DNA of 64,000 nucleotides, taken from Cyathus striatus (taxonomy: Eukaryota; Basidiomycota; Agaricomycetes; Agaricales; Nidulariaceae). Shown one piece after another: positions 1 to 10,809 of this stretch. The stretch is from positions 2,852,001 to 2,916,000 of the forward strand of contig JAOVFP010000016.1 in NCBI GenBank assembly GCA_025738555.1. The letters are read 5' to 3'. The notes below the pieces were generated by a model. It made no database searches and was not told where the DNA came from. It saw only the letters and a list, made by a program, of their open reading frames with translations. The stretch's first letter is position 1. The number at the start of each line of letters is the position of its first letter. A program made the translations under genes and the position numbers.

Positions 1-60
1 CCATTGTAGTGCATTACCACCTGGTCTGTGCACTGTATTTAACAGTGCATGACACACAAC

Positions 61-175
61 ATCTCTTGCTTCCTCCCCACTACCTCCATGCTTCCCTGTC
101 CCCCCCCTTCCCCTTCCCCTCCTCCCTCTCCTCCCTCCCTCCTTCCCTCCCTCCCTCCTCTTCTTTGTTCCAGGC
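61..175. repeat. Pyrimidine-rich low-complexity tract
   Basis: The + strand is almost pure C/T, built from CCTCCCT-like units. No coding or element signature was seen. It resembles the other C-rich tracts of this window (32.4-33.2 kb and 38.5-40.7 kb). Confidence 0.6.
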
Positions 176-522
176 TGTGACATCACAAGGTTGGTCAGAT
201 GACCTATTTCAGATGTAGATATTCAATCCACTGCACACTAGTCCATTTTCAAAGCAGCATACAGGTCAAGCTACTCCACCCAAAGGCCTCAAACCCTATC
301 AACAACAGTAACTGGAAGGATCATCTCAGGAAACAAAGAGTATGTGATACTGAACTATTCTTGTTATAAATGAACTTATATATGTTTGTACGACATAGTT
401 ACTATAACTCAAGAAAGGTGTAGTTCCTCTTGTTGAAGAGTACATCTTCAGTGTGAATGTGACTGTTGTTGTGCTTTATTGAAGGCTTGAAGGACTCATT
501 CATCTGATCATTCATACTGAAT

Positions 523-716
523 ATGGATTTGAGTTTGGTGTGCTTGGGATGGTTGCTAAAGGTAACCTATTGTGCAAAATATAACAACCTCATTCTGATG
601 CATTGTGTAACAGGGCCAGTGCTGGCAGCTGTTCATGGTGCCAAATCCTTCACCAAGATCATACCAGCCTCAACCTTTGATGCTGACACTGTAACAGAGC
701 TTGCTACCAAGCTATG
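523..716 (+). other. Unrecognised open frame cut by a solo LTR
   Basis: An ATG at 523 opens a frame that runs into the solo LTR starting at 717. The stretch after the first 30 codons has a plausible coding composition (for example AAVHGAKSF), but I recognise no family. It may be the remnant of an element or host exon whose continuation was displaced by the LTR. The surrounding 220-522 shows nothing I can name. Confidence 0.2.
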
Positions 717-1068
717 TGTCAGAAGTAACAAGAATAAAGGAGGGTGGTTGAGAAGATAAAGAATAATGAAGGAGCAAAGAGGGTGATGAGAGAGCAAATA
801 ACTCAGACACAAACACTAACACAGACACAAGATGGGGAGGAAACTTATTATACTACCAAGTTACAGAGTGTATATATACTGAGGCTGTCTACCAAAGTCC
901 CAACCAAGGTCCATGTAACTAAGGTAACTGACAGCTGTCAATCTGTCAATCACATATCTGTCAATCACAGAACTATCAATCAAGGATCTGTCAATCACAG
1001 AACTGTCAAGTATGACAGGTGACAAGTGACAGCTGTCAAAGAAGCTGTGCAACCCAGAATATCTAACA
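717..1068 (-). mobile_element. Solo LTR, family LTR-B, TSD CTATG
   Basis: In reverse orientation the sequence starts TGTTAGATATTC and ends TTCTGACA. It is flanked by the 5-bp duplication CTATG at 712-716 and 1069-1073, so it inserted as an LTR element and lost its interior by LTR-LTR recombination. The LTR carries the family's TGACAG repeat block, here in the longer form with an extra GATTGACAG unit, and a TATATA box. Confidence 0.93.
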
Positions 1069-1280
1069 CTATGGAGCGGTTCACCTAAACACCGCTACTT
1101 TTGTATAGCGGCCAATTTCCTGTTTGAAAAATTTTGAGTTAGGTGCCCGCAGGGCGCGCATGCGCACTGCGCCTGCAATGTGGGGTGGATATTACTACAT
1201 AGTATAGTAGAACGTGTTTCCTACTAAATTACAAATTTACCAAGCATTTTAAGTTTTTTTTTCTGTAACTACTCATCTGC

Positions 1281-3962
1281 ATGCACACCATGGGTCGGCC
1301 CAAGAAGAAACAGCTTGAAAAACTATCACATGCACGGTCAGTGAAGGCTGATAAAGCTGCTGCAAAACGACATAGAGCATCTACCACCCTGGAATCAAGT
1401 CCAACGGCAACCAGCAGAACCCACACCATGACTATCCAAGAACCCAATGATGATGCACCAGCAGAGACTGATGAATGCACTTGGGATGGATCTGTTAATC
1501 ACTGGACACTAGTGAATGACTCAGATGATTCAGATTACTCAGAGTCAGAGGATACCACAGGACTATCAAGATCTGAAACTGATTCTGATGACGAGTTCAA
1601 TGAGCTTGAGGGGGAGGAATTGGTGAAAAACTTGGAGAAGCAGGTTCAGCATGAGGTTGAAGAGCTTGAGCGATGCCATATAACAGGATATGAAGCTATA
1701 CAATGAAAAATAAGCAAAAAAGAGTGGAATAAAGCTGAAAGAACACATGCACTGGGGGTGTACACAGGAAAATCAGATCGCACCAAGAGGCATCATAACA
1801 AAAAGGTTCAAGATAAAGAGGTAACTGATTCTGTGCTTCGTAAGAGGTATGTTCATAAGCTTTAAATTGCTATAAAGTCACTAACCAGTTTTAAAGTCAA
1901 AGCGCAACTCTAATGCGGTCATATTTTGCTCCAAAACAAAATGAGGCTTCTGTCCCACAGACAAGCAATGGAGATTCTGATATAGAGTTGCTATCCGAGC
2001 CCCCTGTCAGTATAGGTGCAGGTGTCTTACCTGATTTCACCGAGATATTTACTGGTTACACATCTGATATGTCAGCTGTGGATAGCAGTTCATCAGATGA
2101 TGAGCACGAGCCAGCTGTCAACCAAGATCACCAACATAATATACAACTTCCTCCACCTTTCAAGCAACGAAAACTTGAAGTATCAGTAAAGGAGCAGCGC
2201 ACATCCTCAAAAAGAAGAAAGATGGATGAACTTCAGGCCGCCTATGTCGCTATTGACAAATTAATTCGATCCAAAAAGGCTCAATTTGATCATGGTTCTC
2301 ATAGCCTCCAAGCATATCGTGCAAAAACAATAAAAGAGTATTTACATATGATATTACACAATGGGCGGAAGAAGATTGATGCATCGAAAAGAGCAGTGGA
2401 GTGCAAGGGATTTTCACCACACTGGGGGGGAAGACTTGTCAGGAAATGGGCAGCAAAATGGATTGAACATCGAGAGTTACCAGCATCACAATGGGGATGC
2501 CATGCCAAAACATTCTCTCTTCTTGACGATCCCAATGTTCATGCAGAGGTTTGCTCATATGTGCGCTCTAACAAGTGGGCAATGAACCCAGAAAAACTTG
2601 TTGAGTTTAGTAAACAGCGCATGGTACCAGAGGTAGCAAGGAAATACCTTGAAAAAATTGTCAACAATGAAATGCCATGGGGTTTAAAGCGTTACATGGA
2701 TGAAGAACTTCTGCCTCGATATCGTTTAAAGCCTGGAAAAAAGGGTATTAGCATTTCAACAGCCACTTGCATGCTTCATAGAGAAGGATTCCGATATACA
2801 GAGCACAAGAAGGCCATCTATTATGATGGACATGAGCGGCCAGATATAATTGGTGATCGTCAAGAGAGATACTTACCTGAAATGGCTCATCACCATTCTC
2901 GAACTGCAGAGTACTCCATTGAAGATATAACAAAGGAGATTATTAAGCAACTGAAAGAAGGCGAATAGCATCTTGTGGTTTATGCACATGATGAAATGAC
3001 TGTACAGGCAAATGATGGTAAGAAGAGCAGCTGGGTTCTCGATGGGGAATTTCCAATAAGAAAAAAAGGTGTTGGCCGTGGAATACATCACAGTGAAGTC
3101 ATTTGTTCAACAGTCAGGTGGTTGAAGGAAGGGAGTCAGAGTATGGAGTACGGAAAGAACTATGATGGGTACTGGAATGGGGAATTGTTTGTGAAACAGG
3201 TGAATGTTAAAGTTAAATACGGTATTGTTGCAACTACTCACATACAAATTTCTCCAGATGCGTGAACGCATTATTCTTGCATTTGAAAAGGCCCATGGTC
3301 CAAACTTTCAGGCACTTTTCTTGATAGACAACTCCCAAGGTCATTCTGCATACGCCAAAGATGCACTATTAACATCAAGAATAAATATGTGGCCTGGGAG
3401 AAAGCAAGCATATATGCGTGATGGTTGGTATATCAAGAATGGAGAGAAAGTTACTCAACAAATGGTATTTCCCACTAACCACCCCGAGTTTCCTGGTCTT
3501 CAAAAGGGAATGTGTCAAATTCTTGAAGAACGTGGACTATGGACCGAAAAATTGCGCATGGAATGTAATGAGAAATGTAAATTTGATGCAACATCTTGTT
3601 GTGCAAAACGAATCCTCGATCTCCAGCCAGACTTCCAGGAACAAAAGTCACTCATACAAGAGGTGATTGAAGAAGCTGGCCACCTTTGCATATTCCTTCC
3701 AAAGTTCCACTGTGAACTAAACTTCATTGAATACTTCTGGGGAGCGGTTAAGAAATATCTTAGAGATAACTGCGATTACACTTTCCAAACACTGAAAGAA
3801 AACCTTCCAAAGGCTCTTGAATCTGTGAAATTGGAAACCATACGTAAATGGGAGCACAGAACAATAAGGTGGATGGAAGCTTACTGCTCAGGTCTCAGTG
3901 CAAAAGATGCTCAGTTGCAGGTAAAACAATTCAGCTCAAAGAGGTACTCATCTGTTGCATGA
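1281..3962 (+). pseudogene. DDE-superfamily transposase (Tc1/mariner-like, Agaricomycete type), decayed
   Basis: This is a multi-exon remnant of a DDE endonuclease common in Agaricomycete genomes. The first exon, from ATG 1281, encodes a basic start (GRPKKK) and an acidic Ser/Asp stretch. A likely intron lies around 1849-1893 and a clear GT-AG intron at 3200-3257. The catalytic part shows YAHDEMTVQ (first Asp), LFLIDNSQGHSAY (second Asp) and CELNFIEYFWGAVKKYLR (Glu), the Tc1/mariner-style D, D, E layout. In-frame stops near 1704 and 2966 make it a pseudogene; both are consistent with C-to-T or G-to-A decay. The last codons and the stop (3953-3962) come from a TRIM-1 fragment, so the native C-terminus is lost. 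Terminal inverted repeats were not found. The superfamily call is firm from the motifs; the exact family is inferred. Confidence 0.85.
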
Positions 3963-3990
3963 TGATGTATTAGTCATGTGACAGGTAGAG
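3953..3990 (+). mobile_element. TRIM-1 LTR 5' fragment
   Basis: These 38 bp match the first 38 bp of the TRIM-1 LTR (TGTTGCATGATGATG through GACAGGTAGAG) and then break off. It is a truncated copy fused to the transposase pseudogene, whose stop codon it supplies. Confidence 0.8.
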
Positions 3991-4366
3991 TAGGTCAAAC
4001 CATTGGGCTGAAAGATGCCTCTTTGAAGAAGTTTGTACATGCTCTGATCATTCTTTCATGGGTTCAAGCCAGTTCTCAATTCACACTAAACTTTATGTTG
4101 ACCCACAGTGTACAGTGAAGCAATCAAGGAATACAAGGACCAGTGGACACTCAATGATTCTTTTGAGGATAAGATCTCCAGTAAGTGCACACCCTTTGGA
4201 GTGAATCAACAATACTAACAAAGAGGTATAGCATGCACCTTTAAGTCACCTGTGGAATACCACTACACTTTCGACCTCAAATTCATGGCAGTCTGAAGAC
4301 AAGGCTACATGGGAAGTTTTCTTAGACACTCATGAGGCCTTTCACAAAGATAGGCTTAGAAATGAA

Positions 4367-4660
4367 ATGGAAGCAGAACACCAACTCTGCATGGAATATG
4401 AATCTAAATCAGAGTTAAGGGAATCGACAGCTGTCTATGAATGGATTGAGAGTGAAGATGATCTGTCAGTTAAAGTTAGATTAAGAGTGTCTGATGGTTT
4501 GAAGATAGCTAAGCTAGGTGTATATGGGTCTCAGCAGAAGATATACAGCTCCTTTGATAATGAATGGGACCTATGCAAGGCATTTGGGCCTCTGGATATT
4601 GTATATGATGATAGAGAAGATGGAGATTATGACTATATGGAATTTATTAATCTTCTTTAG
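4367..4660 (+). CDS. Unrecognised hypothetical ORF, 97 aa
   Basis: An acidic ORF with several Asp/Glu clusters and no motif I recognise. The sequence just upstream (about 4100-4366) also reads as coding-like in pieces, for example EAIKEYKDQW, with possible introns, so this may be the last exon of a decayed gene or element gene. No neighbouring gene suggests a role. It could equally be a chance frame. Confidence 0.3.
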   Translation: MEAEHQLCMEYESKSELRESTAVYEWIESEDDLSVKVRLRVSDGLKIAKLGVYGSQQKIYSSFDNEWDLCKAFGPLDIVYDDREDGDYDYMEFINLL

Positions 4661-5366
4661 CGTGGTGGGACCACTTAGTCCATTTTCACCTTCACCTGTA
4701 TTTGATTACATCCTTGGCTTGGTACATCAACTGTGGATGCCTGTCAATCAGTATTGAGTGCTTCTAACTAAAACTTACCTCTCTTGGACCAGCACCATCA
4801 CTTCCAAACCAACTCCAAACAAAGTTGCATTCCCCAGTCTGACCTCTGCATACACAATCATTCCAAACCCTTGGCTTTCCATCAATCTTTATTGGTGCTT
4901 GCAAAGGAGGGGAACTAAGAGGGAATAGTGGAAGAATTGCAGAGGGTATGCAAGGAGGTAAGATAGGAAGGTGGGATAAAAGGGTGGGTAAAGGAGTAGA
5001 GGGTGGTAGCTGGAGCCAGAGCAGTGGTCCAGGGCAGGGGGAAGAAGGGTAGGTATATAGGATGGCCTGGGAGTCCCAGAGGGGTGAACTAGTACATACT
5101 AGGTAGTTTACTACTAGTTCTCAATGTCACTAGATAGCACTTGAATTTTCTTGATATATCTTGATATATGCTGCTCACAAATGTAGAAGAAATATAGGCT
5201 AATCAAAATTCGTCATTATGATTGACAGAACTCTTTCATGCTCGATTTACCTTGATAAAGCTTGTTTAAATCAAGAATCAATTGAGCATAGTTGCAAAAA
5301 TCAAGCCAAAACAAGACTTCTCATTTTGACTCAATTTTCCCTTGATTCCCCTCAATGGAATTTTCA
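4661..5366. other. No gene seen
   Basis: About 700 bp without a convincing gene. It includes a purine-rich part (4910-5060) and AT-rich sequence with repeated GATATATC-like words before the tandem array. Confidence 0.4.
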
Positions 5367-5610
5367 CTGGGGATCATATATGATCACCATATTACAATGG
5401 ACCTATGGTGGTAATATTCACTTCAAAATAGCCAATGATCACATATGATCACCACATTACAATAGACCTACAGTAGTAATATTCACTTTAAAAAAGCCAA
5501 TGATCACATATGATCACCACATTACAATAGACCTACAGTAATAATATTCACTTTAAAATAGCCAATGATCACATGTGATCACCACATTACAATAGACCTA
5601 CAGTAGTAAT
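5367..5610 (+). repeat. 65-bp tandem array, left part
   Basis: Units begin CCAATGATCACATATG at 5432, 5497 and 5562, exactly 65 bp apart, with a diverged unit upstream. The Copia element at 5611 interrupts the third unit. The array resumes at 10810. Confidence 0.9.
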
Positions 5611-5936
5611 TGTTAGAAGTGATCTGACACTTCTCTGATGACTAATGAACCTTAGGTAGACTTAGGTAAACTTAGGTACTGGACCTAGATTGGGACCTTG
5701 GTTGGACCCTTAGACCTTGGTTGGACCCTTGGACCCTTGGACCCTTAGACCCTCGGACTTTGGTAGATAAGCTAGTAGTATATAATCCTGAGGTCCTACA
5801 GTGACAATCCCCACTTGCTCACTGTACATTGGACTTCAGGTAAGCTGTACACATACTACTTCAATCTAACACTTGCTCACTGTACATTGGACTTCTATCA
5901 GTCCTGCAGCTCACTCTATTGGTTATACTTCTGACA
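5611..5936 (+). repeat. Copia 5' LTR (LTR-A, 326 bp)
   Basis: It starts TGTTAGAAGTGATCTG and ends TATACTTCTGACA. It carries tandem ACTTAGGT and GGACCCTTGG words and a TATATAAT box near 5780. Compared with the 3' LTR it lacks 17 bp just before CTATCAGTCCTGC, near 5893. The 5' copy normally drives transcription, so the deletion may matter. Confidence 0.95.
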
Positions 5937-5949
5937 GGTTATGGGCCCC
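5937..5949 (+). promoter_or_regulatory. Primer-binding site, half-tRNA iMet type
   Basis: GGTTATGGGCCCC directly follows the LTR. It is complementary to GGGCCCATAACC, the anticodon arm of eukaryotic initiator tRNA-Met, as in the half-tRNA priming known for Drosophila copia and yeast Ty5. Confidence 0.85.
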
Positions 5950-6097
5950 GAGCTTTAACTGCTTGCATACTTGTTGAATCAACCTCCACTTTGCATTTTT
6001 TGCCCTCTGATTGTTCTGGTAGTTCCATTACAACTCATCATTCATTCCTACATCACCAACATCACCCTTTCCTTATTATTTCCCATCCATTATCATC

Positions 6098-9000
6098 ATG
6101 GACAAATCACCCTCATTTGCCAAGCTCAACTCCACCAACTACAGAGAGTGGTGTGACAATATGGAGGCTTATCTTAAGACCATTGGTCTATGGAGGATCA
6201 CTTCTGGAAAGTCTACTAAGCCTACCAGGTCTTCACCTCCAAAACCTGAGGAGATCACTGCTGAGAACACTTGGGAGGAAGCTGCTGATAGGGCTGCTGG
6301 CATTCTTTTTTTGGCAGTAGAGCAGGAACAGAAGATTCACTTCAGTTCCAACAGGGAGGATCCAGTTGTCATGTGGAAGGCTTTGGAGAGTGTCTATCTC
6401 CAAAAGATTCCTGGGCTCAGATTCAATGCCTATGATGCACTTTTGGCCATTAGGAAGAAGGAGGAGGAGTCCCTTCAGTCTCTCATCAACAGAGTCAGTG
6501 CTGCTATGAGGAACATCAAAAATCTTCGTCCTGCAGACTTCACATTGGACCAGTTGGATGATGAACTCACTTCTATGGCTCTCATCAGAGCCTTACCAGA
6601 GGAGTACAGTTCATTTGTTTCAGCTTTGCTTATGAAGGACAAGTTGGACAAGGCAGCCGTTCATGCAGCCTTTATTGTAGAAGAGCAGAATCGCACTGCA
6701 AGGCCCTCTGACACATCTGACATCAAAGGAGCACTCTCTGCCTCTTCCTCATCTCGTTCTGGCCCTCAAAAATGCGATTTCTGCACCAGGACTGGTCATA
6801 CTATGGCCACATGCTTCACATTTAAAAAGGCTCAGAAGACTGCTCAAGACAGAGCAAATAACAAGTCCTCTTCTTCTCCTGGTTCATCATCCACTACTCC
6901 CTCCACTGCTTCAATGGCTCAATCATCAACTTCCCAAGTTACTGCTTCTCAAGTTACTGCTGCTGCTTCTGCTGGTATGGCTGTTGGTTCAGAATTTAAT
7001 GGGAGTGCTACTGAATTTGCTGGAAATGCAAGTACTTGTTCTTTGGATCCCTCAGATCCTTCCTACCCACTCCAACTTGATGCTGACTTTGATTGGAATA
7101 CAGATACAGGGGCGTCTTGTCATATGACACCCCATCGTCATTGGGTTCGCAATTATGCACCCAAGAAGGTTCCAATCAAGTTAGCTGATGGGAAAATTAT
7201 TTATTCCCAAGGAGTGGGCACTGTGGTCTTTCACCCAGTGATTAGAGGAAAGGTATCCAGATCCATAGAATTTACTAGAGTCTTGCATGTACCCCAGCTC
7301 AGAAACAATTTACTCTCTTGTCTATATCTTACTCGTTGTAAGGGCATTATCATGACTGCTGGGTCACAGTTTGTTGATTTCAGCAAGAATGGAAGTCTCA
7401 TATTCTCTGCTTCCATTACACCCAACAACAATGCATACTTGGATGGAGAGACAGAAGCACTTTCTGCTGTTTCTGAAGTAGCCAACATTTCTTCAACTTG
7501 CCCCATGGATTTACAACTATGGCATCGTCGTCTTGCACATCATAATTATGCAGACATTCAGAAACTTATATCTGAAGATATGGCTACAGGGATTGTGATC
7601 AAGTCCAAGGAGAAGCCTGATCCCATCTGTGAACCTTGCTTAGCTGGCAAGATGCATTCTAATCCTTTCCCTTCATCTGAATCTCGCACTTCTGCCCCCT
7701 TAGAGCTCATTCATTCTGATCTCCATGGTCCTCTGCCCACTCAGACTTCATCTGGCTATAAATACTGGATCACATTCATTGATGATTACACCAGATATCG
7801 TTGTGTTGCCTTCTTAAAGAAGAAGAGTGGTGCATTTGATGCTTTCAGGAGTTACAAGTCATTGGTTGAGAACCAACTTGGGAGAAAGATTAAAGCTTTA
7901 CAGGATGACAAGGGAGGTGAATACATGTCTAATGCATTCATCAAGTTCACAGATAGGTGTGGTATCATTAGGAGACATACAGCTCCTGCCAGGCCTCAGC
8001 AAAATGGAGTTGCAGAGCGTGCAAATCGCACTATGGCTGATGATGTTACAGCAATGCTTAATGAGTCTCATCTTCCTCCATCATTTTGGGGTGAATGTTT
8101 ATCTTCAATGGTTCATGTCTGGAATCGTCTCCCCACTGCCTCCTTGCCTAACAAAACTCCTTATGAGGCATGGCATGGCCAGAAACCCAATCTCAGCAAT
8201 CTTCGAGTTTGGGGCTGTACTGCTTATGTATTTGTCCACAAGGAGCAGAGAAAGTCACTTCAGCCACATATGCAGAAATGTGTCTTCATTGGTTACCCAG
8301 CTGGGTACAAGGCTTGGAAATTCTACAACCCAACCACCAAGAAGACAATTATCTCAGAGAGAGCTGAATTTGATGAAAGGCTCTTTCCTGGACTCTCCAG
8401 ATCATTAACATCAATTCCTTCCAATCCCCTCTCCTCTTCAGAGCCTGCTGTCTATCATGATGACTCCACAAACTCCTCTATTCCTTTCCCTGATGTTTCA
8501 ATTTCACCTCCAACTCGTTCTGATTCTCCCACTCCTACTGTATCATCTCCCACTGCTACTCCAACTCCAACTCCAACTCCCTCACCACCACCTCCACCTC
8601 CTCCTGCTCTGCCTGCTACTCCTCCACTGGCTCAGAGGCGTCCCAGAAGGGATGTTAGGCCTCCTGGTGAGTGGTGGAAAGTAAGAGTACCATCATCACC
8701 TGCTCCTCTACCTGATGACCCAGATGAGGATATTCAGGAGCCTGATGCATTAGAGGATAATAGCAGTGAAGATGATCTGGGGGGGTATCAGGAGGTTCAA
8801 TTTGCTGGAGCTGCATCAACAGGAGTTGATCCCAAGAACTATAAACTTGCCATGAAAGCCCCTGATGCACAACAATGGCAGGAAGCTTGCAATGACGAAA
8901 TCATGTCATTAATGCGAAATGGAACTTGGGATATTGTGGAGTTGCCTCCAGGAAAGAAGGCTATAGGCTCTAGATGGGTATTCAAGATCAAGCCAACTCC

Positions 9001-10387
9001 TACTGGGGCTGTTGAGCGATACAAGTCTAGAGTCGTTGCAAAGGGGTACTCACAACGTCCTGGGCATGATTACACAGAGATATTTGCACCAACATTTCGT
9101 CCTGCCTCTCTCAGGCTAGTAGCAGCCTTCTCTGCTATCAAGGATATGACCATGCGCTCTGTTGATATCTCATCTGCCTTTACTTATGGGGACTTGGATG
9201 AAGAGATATACATGCTTCAACCAGAAGGATTTCATCAAGGTGGTCCAAATCATGTTTGCAGACTCAGGAAATCTCTATATGGTCTCAAGCAAGCTGCTAG
9301 ACAATGGAGAAAGAAGCTTCAGGATGTTCTTAATACTATGGGCTTCACCAGAACTCATTCAGACCACTCTGTCTATATTTATTCAAAGGGCAATACTAAG
9401 ATCATCATGCCTGTTTACATTGATGACATTACCATTGCATCAACTTCTCCTTCTGCTGCTGACGAAACAGTCAAGCAGCTTTCTGCCCATTTCAAACTTC
9501 GAGATTTGGGTTCTACTTCTTTTCTCTTAGGTGTTAAGATTGACAGGGATCGTCCAAATCGCTCTATTACTCTCTCACAGCGGCAGTATGTGCTAGATAT
9601 GCTTGAGAGATATGGCATGAGTGATTGCAAGCCTTGTGGAACACCTATGAACTCTGGTCTTACTCTGACCAAATCTATGGGTCCTCAAACAGCTGAGGAA
9701 CACTCTGAGATGGCCTCCATCCCTTATCTGAGTGCTGTAGGATCTCTTCAATACCTTGCCATTACTACAAGGCCAGATATATCTTTTGCTGTAGGCTATT
9801 TAGGTCGATTCAACTCCAATCCTGGCATGCAACATTGGTTAGCTGTCAAGCATCTCTTTAGATACTTAAAGGGAACTCTTGATTACAAGTTGACTTACAG
9901 TGCTGCCAAAGGAGATGAATTCTTCTTGACTTATTGTGATGCTTCCCATGGTGATTGCAAAGACACAGGTCATTCTACAGGTGGCTATCTTACTCTGATT
10001 GGTGGAGGTGCCATTGGTTGGTCTAGCAAGTTACAGTCCATTGTAACTTTATCCACAACTGAAGCAGAGTACATTGCTGCAGTTGAAGCTGGTAAAGAGA
10101 TCTTATGGATGAAGAATATCATGAAAGAATTTGGCTTCCCCATTCCCTCTGCTAGTCCCCTCCACATTGACAACCAGTCTGCCATCTCTGTGACCAAGAA
10201 TCCAGAACACCATGGACGCATGAAACAACTTGATCTTTGTTATTTCTGGCTTAGAGAAGTTGTTGAAAGACACTCTATCAGCTTGCATCATGTTCCAACA
10301 GAAGAACAAATTGCTGATATTCTCACTAAACCACTTACTATTCCAAAGGTTGAATTCTGTAGACAGAACATGGGACTATTACCTTAG
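6098..10387 (+). CDS. Copia gag-pol polyprotein, 1429 aa, intact
   Basis: This single frame encodes all proteins needed for Ty1/copia retrotransposition. In order: a UBN2-type gag (residues about 1-220, start MDKSPSFAKLNSTNYREW), a CX2CX4HX4C zinc knuckle near residue 225 (CDFCTRTGHTMATC), an aspartic protease (WNTDTGASCHMT, about 335), a GAG-pre-integrase region (LWHRRLAHHNY and CEPCLAGK, about 475-525), an integrase core with D, D35E residues (HSDLHGPL, DDKGGEY, NGVAERANR), a proline/serine linker (about 770-870), an RVT_2 reverse transcriptase with active site YIDDITIAS (about 1108) and an RNase H (YCDASHGD, STTEAEYIAA). Length and domain order are normal for a complete Copia. No stop or frameshift is present. 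The chosen ATG follows the leader and fits the usual gag start. Confidence 0.96.
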   Translation: MDKSPSFAKLNSTNYREWCDNMEAYLKTIGLWRITSGKSTKPTRSSPPKPEEITAENTWEEAADRAAGILFLAVEQEQKIHFSSNREDPVVMWKALESVYLQKIPGLRFNAYDALLAIRKKEEESLQSLINRVSAAMRNIKNLRPADFTLDQLDDELTSMALIRALPEEYSSFVSALLMKDKLDKAAVHAAFIVEEQNRTARPSDTSDIKGALSASSSSRSGPQKCDFCTRTGHTMATCFTFKKAQKTAQDRANNKSSSSPGSSSTTPSTASMAQSSTSQVTASQVTAAASAGMAVGSEFNGSATEFAGNASTCSLDPSDPSYPLQLDADFDWNTDTGASCHMTPHRHWVRNYAPKKVPIKLADGKIIYSQGVGTVVFHPVIRGKVSRSIEFTRVLHVPQLRNNLLSCLYLTRCKGIIMTAGSQFVDFSKNGSLIFSASITPNNNAYLDGETEALSAVSEVANISSTCPMDLQLWHRRLAHHNYADIQKLISEDMATGIVIKSKEKPDPICEPCLAGKMHSNPFPSSESRTSAPLELIHSDLHGPLPTQTSSGYKYWITFIDDYTRYRCVAFLKKKSGAFDAFRSYKSLVENQLGRKIKALQDDKGGEYMSNAFIKFTDRCGIIRRHTAPARPQQNGVAERANRTMADDVTAMLNESHLPPSFWGECLSSMVHVWNRLPTASLPNKTPYEAWHGQKPNLSNLRVWGCTAYVFVHKEQRKSLQPHMQKCVFIGYPAGYKAWKFYNPTTKKTIISERAEFDERLFPGLSRSLTSIPSNPLSSSEPAVYHDDSTNSSIPFPDVSISPPTRSDSPTPTVSSPTATPTPTPTPSPPPPPPPALPATPPLAQRRPRRDVRPPGEWWKVRVPSSPAPLPDDPDEDIQEPDALEDNSSEDDLGGYQEVQFAGAASTGVDPKNYKLAMKAPDAQQWQEACNDEIMSLMRNGTWDIVELPPGKKAIGSRWVFKIKPTPTGAVERYKSRVVAKGYSQRPGHDYTEIFAPTFRPASLRLVAAFSAIKDMTMRSVDISSAFTYGDLDEEIYMLQPEGFHQGGPNHVCRLRKSLYGLKQAARQWRKKLQDVLNTMGFTRTHSDHSVYIYSKGNTKIIMPVYIDDITIASTSPSAADETVKQLSAHFKLRDLGSTSFLLGVKIDRDRPNRSITLSQRQYVLDMLERYGMSDCKPCGTPMNSGLTLTKSMGPQTAEEHSEMASIPYLSAVGSLQYLAITTRPDISFAVGYLGRFNSNPGMQHWLAVKHLFRYLKGTLDYKLTYSAAKGDEFFLTYCDASHGDCKDTGHSTGGYLTLIGGGAIGWSSKLQSIVTLSTTEAEYIAAVEAGKEILWMKNIMKEFGFPIPSASPLHIDNQSAISVTKNPEHHGRMKQLDLCYFWLREVVERHSISLHHVPTEEQIADILTKPLTIPKVEFCRQNMGLLP

Positions 10388-10451
10388 TTACATTCATTTC
10401 ATTTATTTACATTTTTACTTTCTTACTTTCTTTACTTTACTAGAGACTGTT

Positions 10452-10466
10452 CAGATCATGGGGGGG
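10452..10466 (+). promoter_or_regulatory. Copia polypurine tract
   Basis: The run CATGGGGGGG sits directly upstream of the 3' LTR start, as expected for the plus-strand primer. The same tract is seen reversed at 11546-11558 in the neighbouring Copia fragment. Confidence 0.85.
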
Positions 10467-10809
10467 TGTTAGAAGTGATCTGACACTTCTCTGATGACTA
10501 ATGGACCTTAGGTAGACTTAGGTAAACTTAGGTACTGGACCTAGGTTGGGACCTTGGTTGGACCCTTAGACCTTGGTTGGACCCTTGGACCCTTGGACCC
10601 TTAGACCCTCGGACTTTGGTAGATAAGCTAGTAGTATATAATCCTGAGGTCCTACAGTGACAATCCCCACTTGCTCACTGTACATTGGACTTCAGGTAAG
10701 CTGTACACATACTACTTCAATCTAACACTTGCTCACTGTACATTGGACTTCAGACCCTATTGTGTCTCTATCAGTCCTGCAGCTCACTCTATTGGTTATA
10801 CTTCTGACA
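10467..10809 (+). repeat. Copia 3' LTR (LTR-A, 343 bp)
   Basis: Full-length partner of the 5' LTR, starting TGTTAGAAGTGATCTG and ending CTTCTGACA, followed by the TSD GTAAT. It retains the 17 bp missing from the 5' copy. Confidence 0.95.

Larger units (their letters stand above)
5611..10809 (+). mobile_element. Full-length Copia retrotransposon (LTR-A family)
   Basis: A 5.2-kb element with two LTRs, a primer site, one uninterrupted gag-pol frame and a polypurine tract, bounded by the TSD GTAAT at 5606-5610 and 10810-10814. Apart from one 17-bp deletion in the 5' LTR, the LTRs differ at only a few bases in the parts I compared, so insertion appears recent. The intact 1429-codon frame suggests it is or was recently autonomous. 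It could supply proteins to the short LTR families nearby that share its primer site. Confidence 0.96.

Noticed and set aside
861..1052. Small ORF with repeated VIDRYVIDRL-type peptide, found many times
   Set aside because: It is the translation of the TGACAG repeat block of LTR-B on either strand, present in every LTR copy and not a gene.
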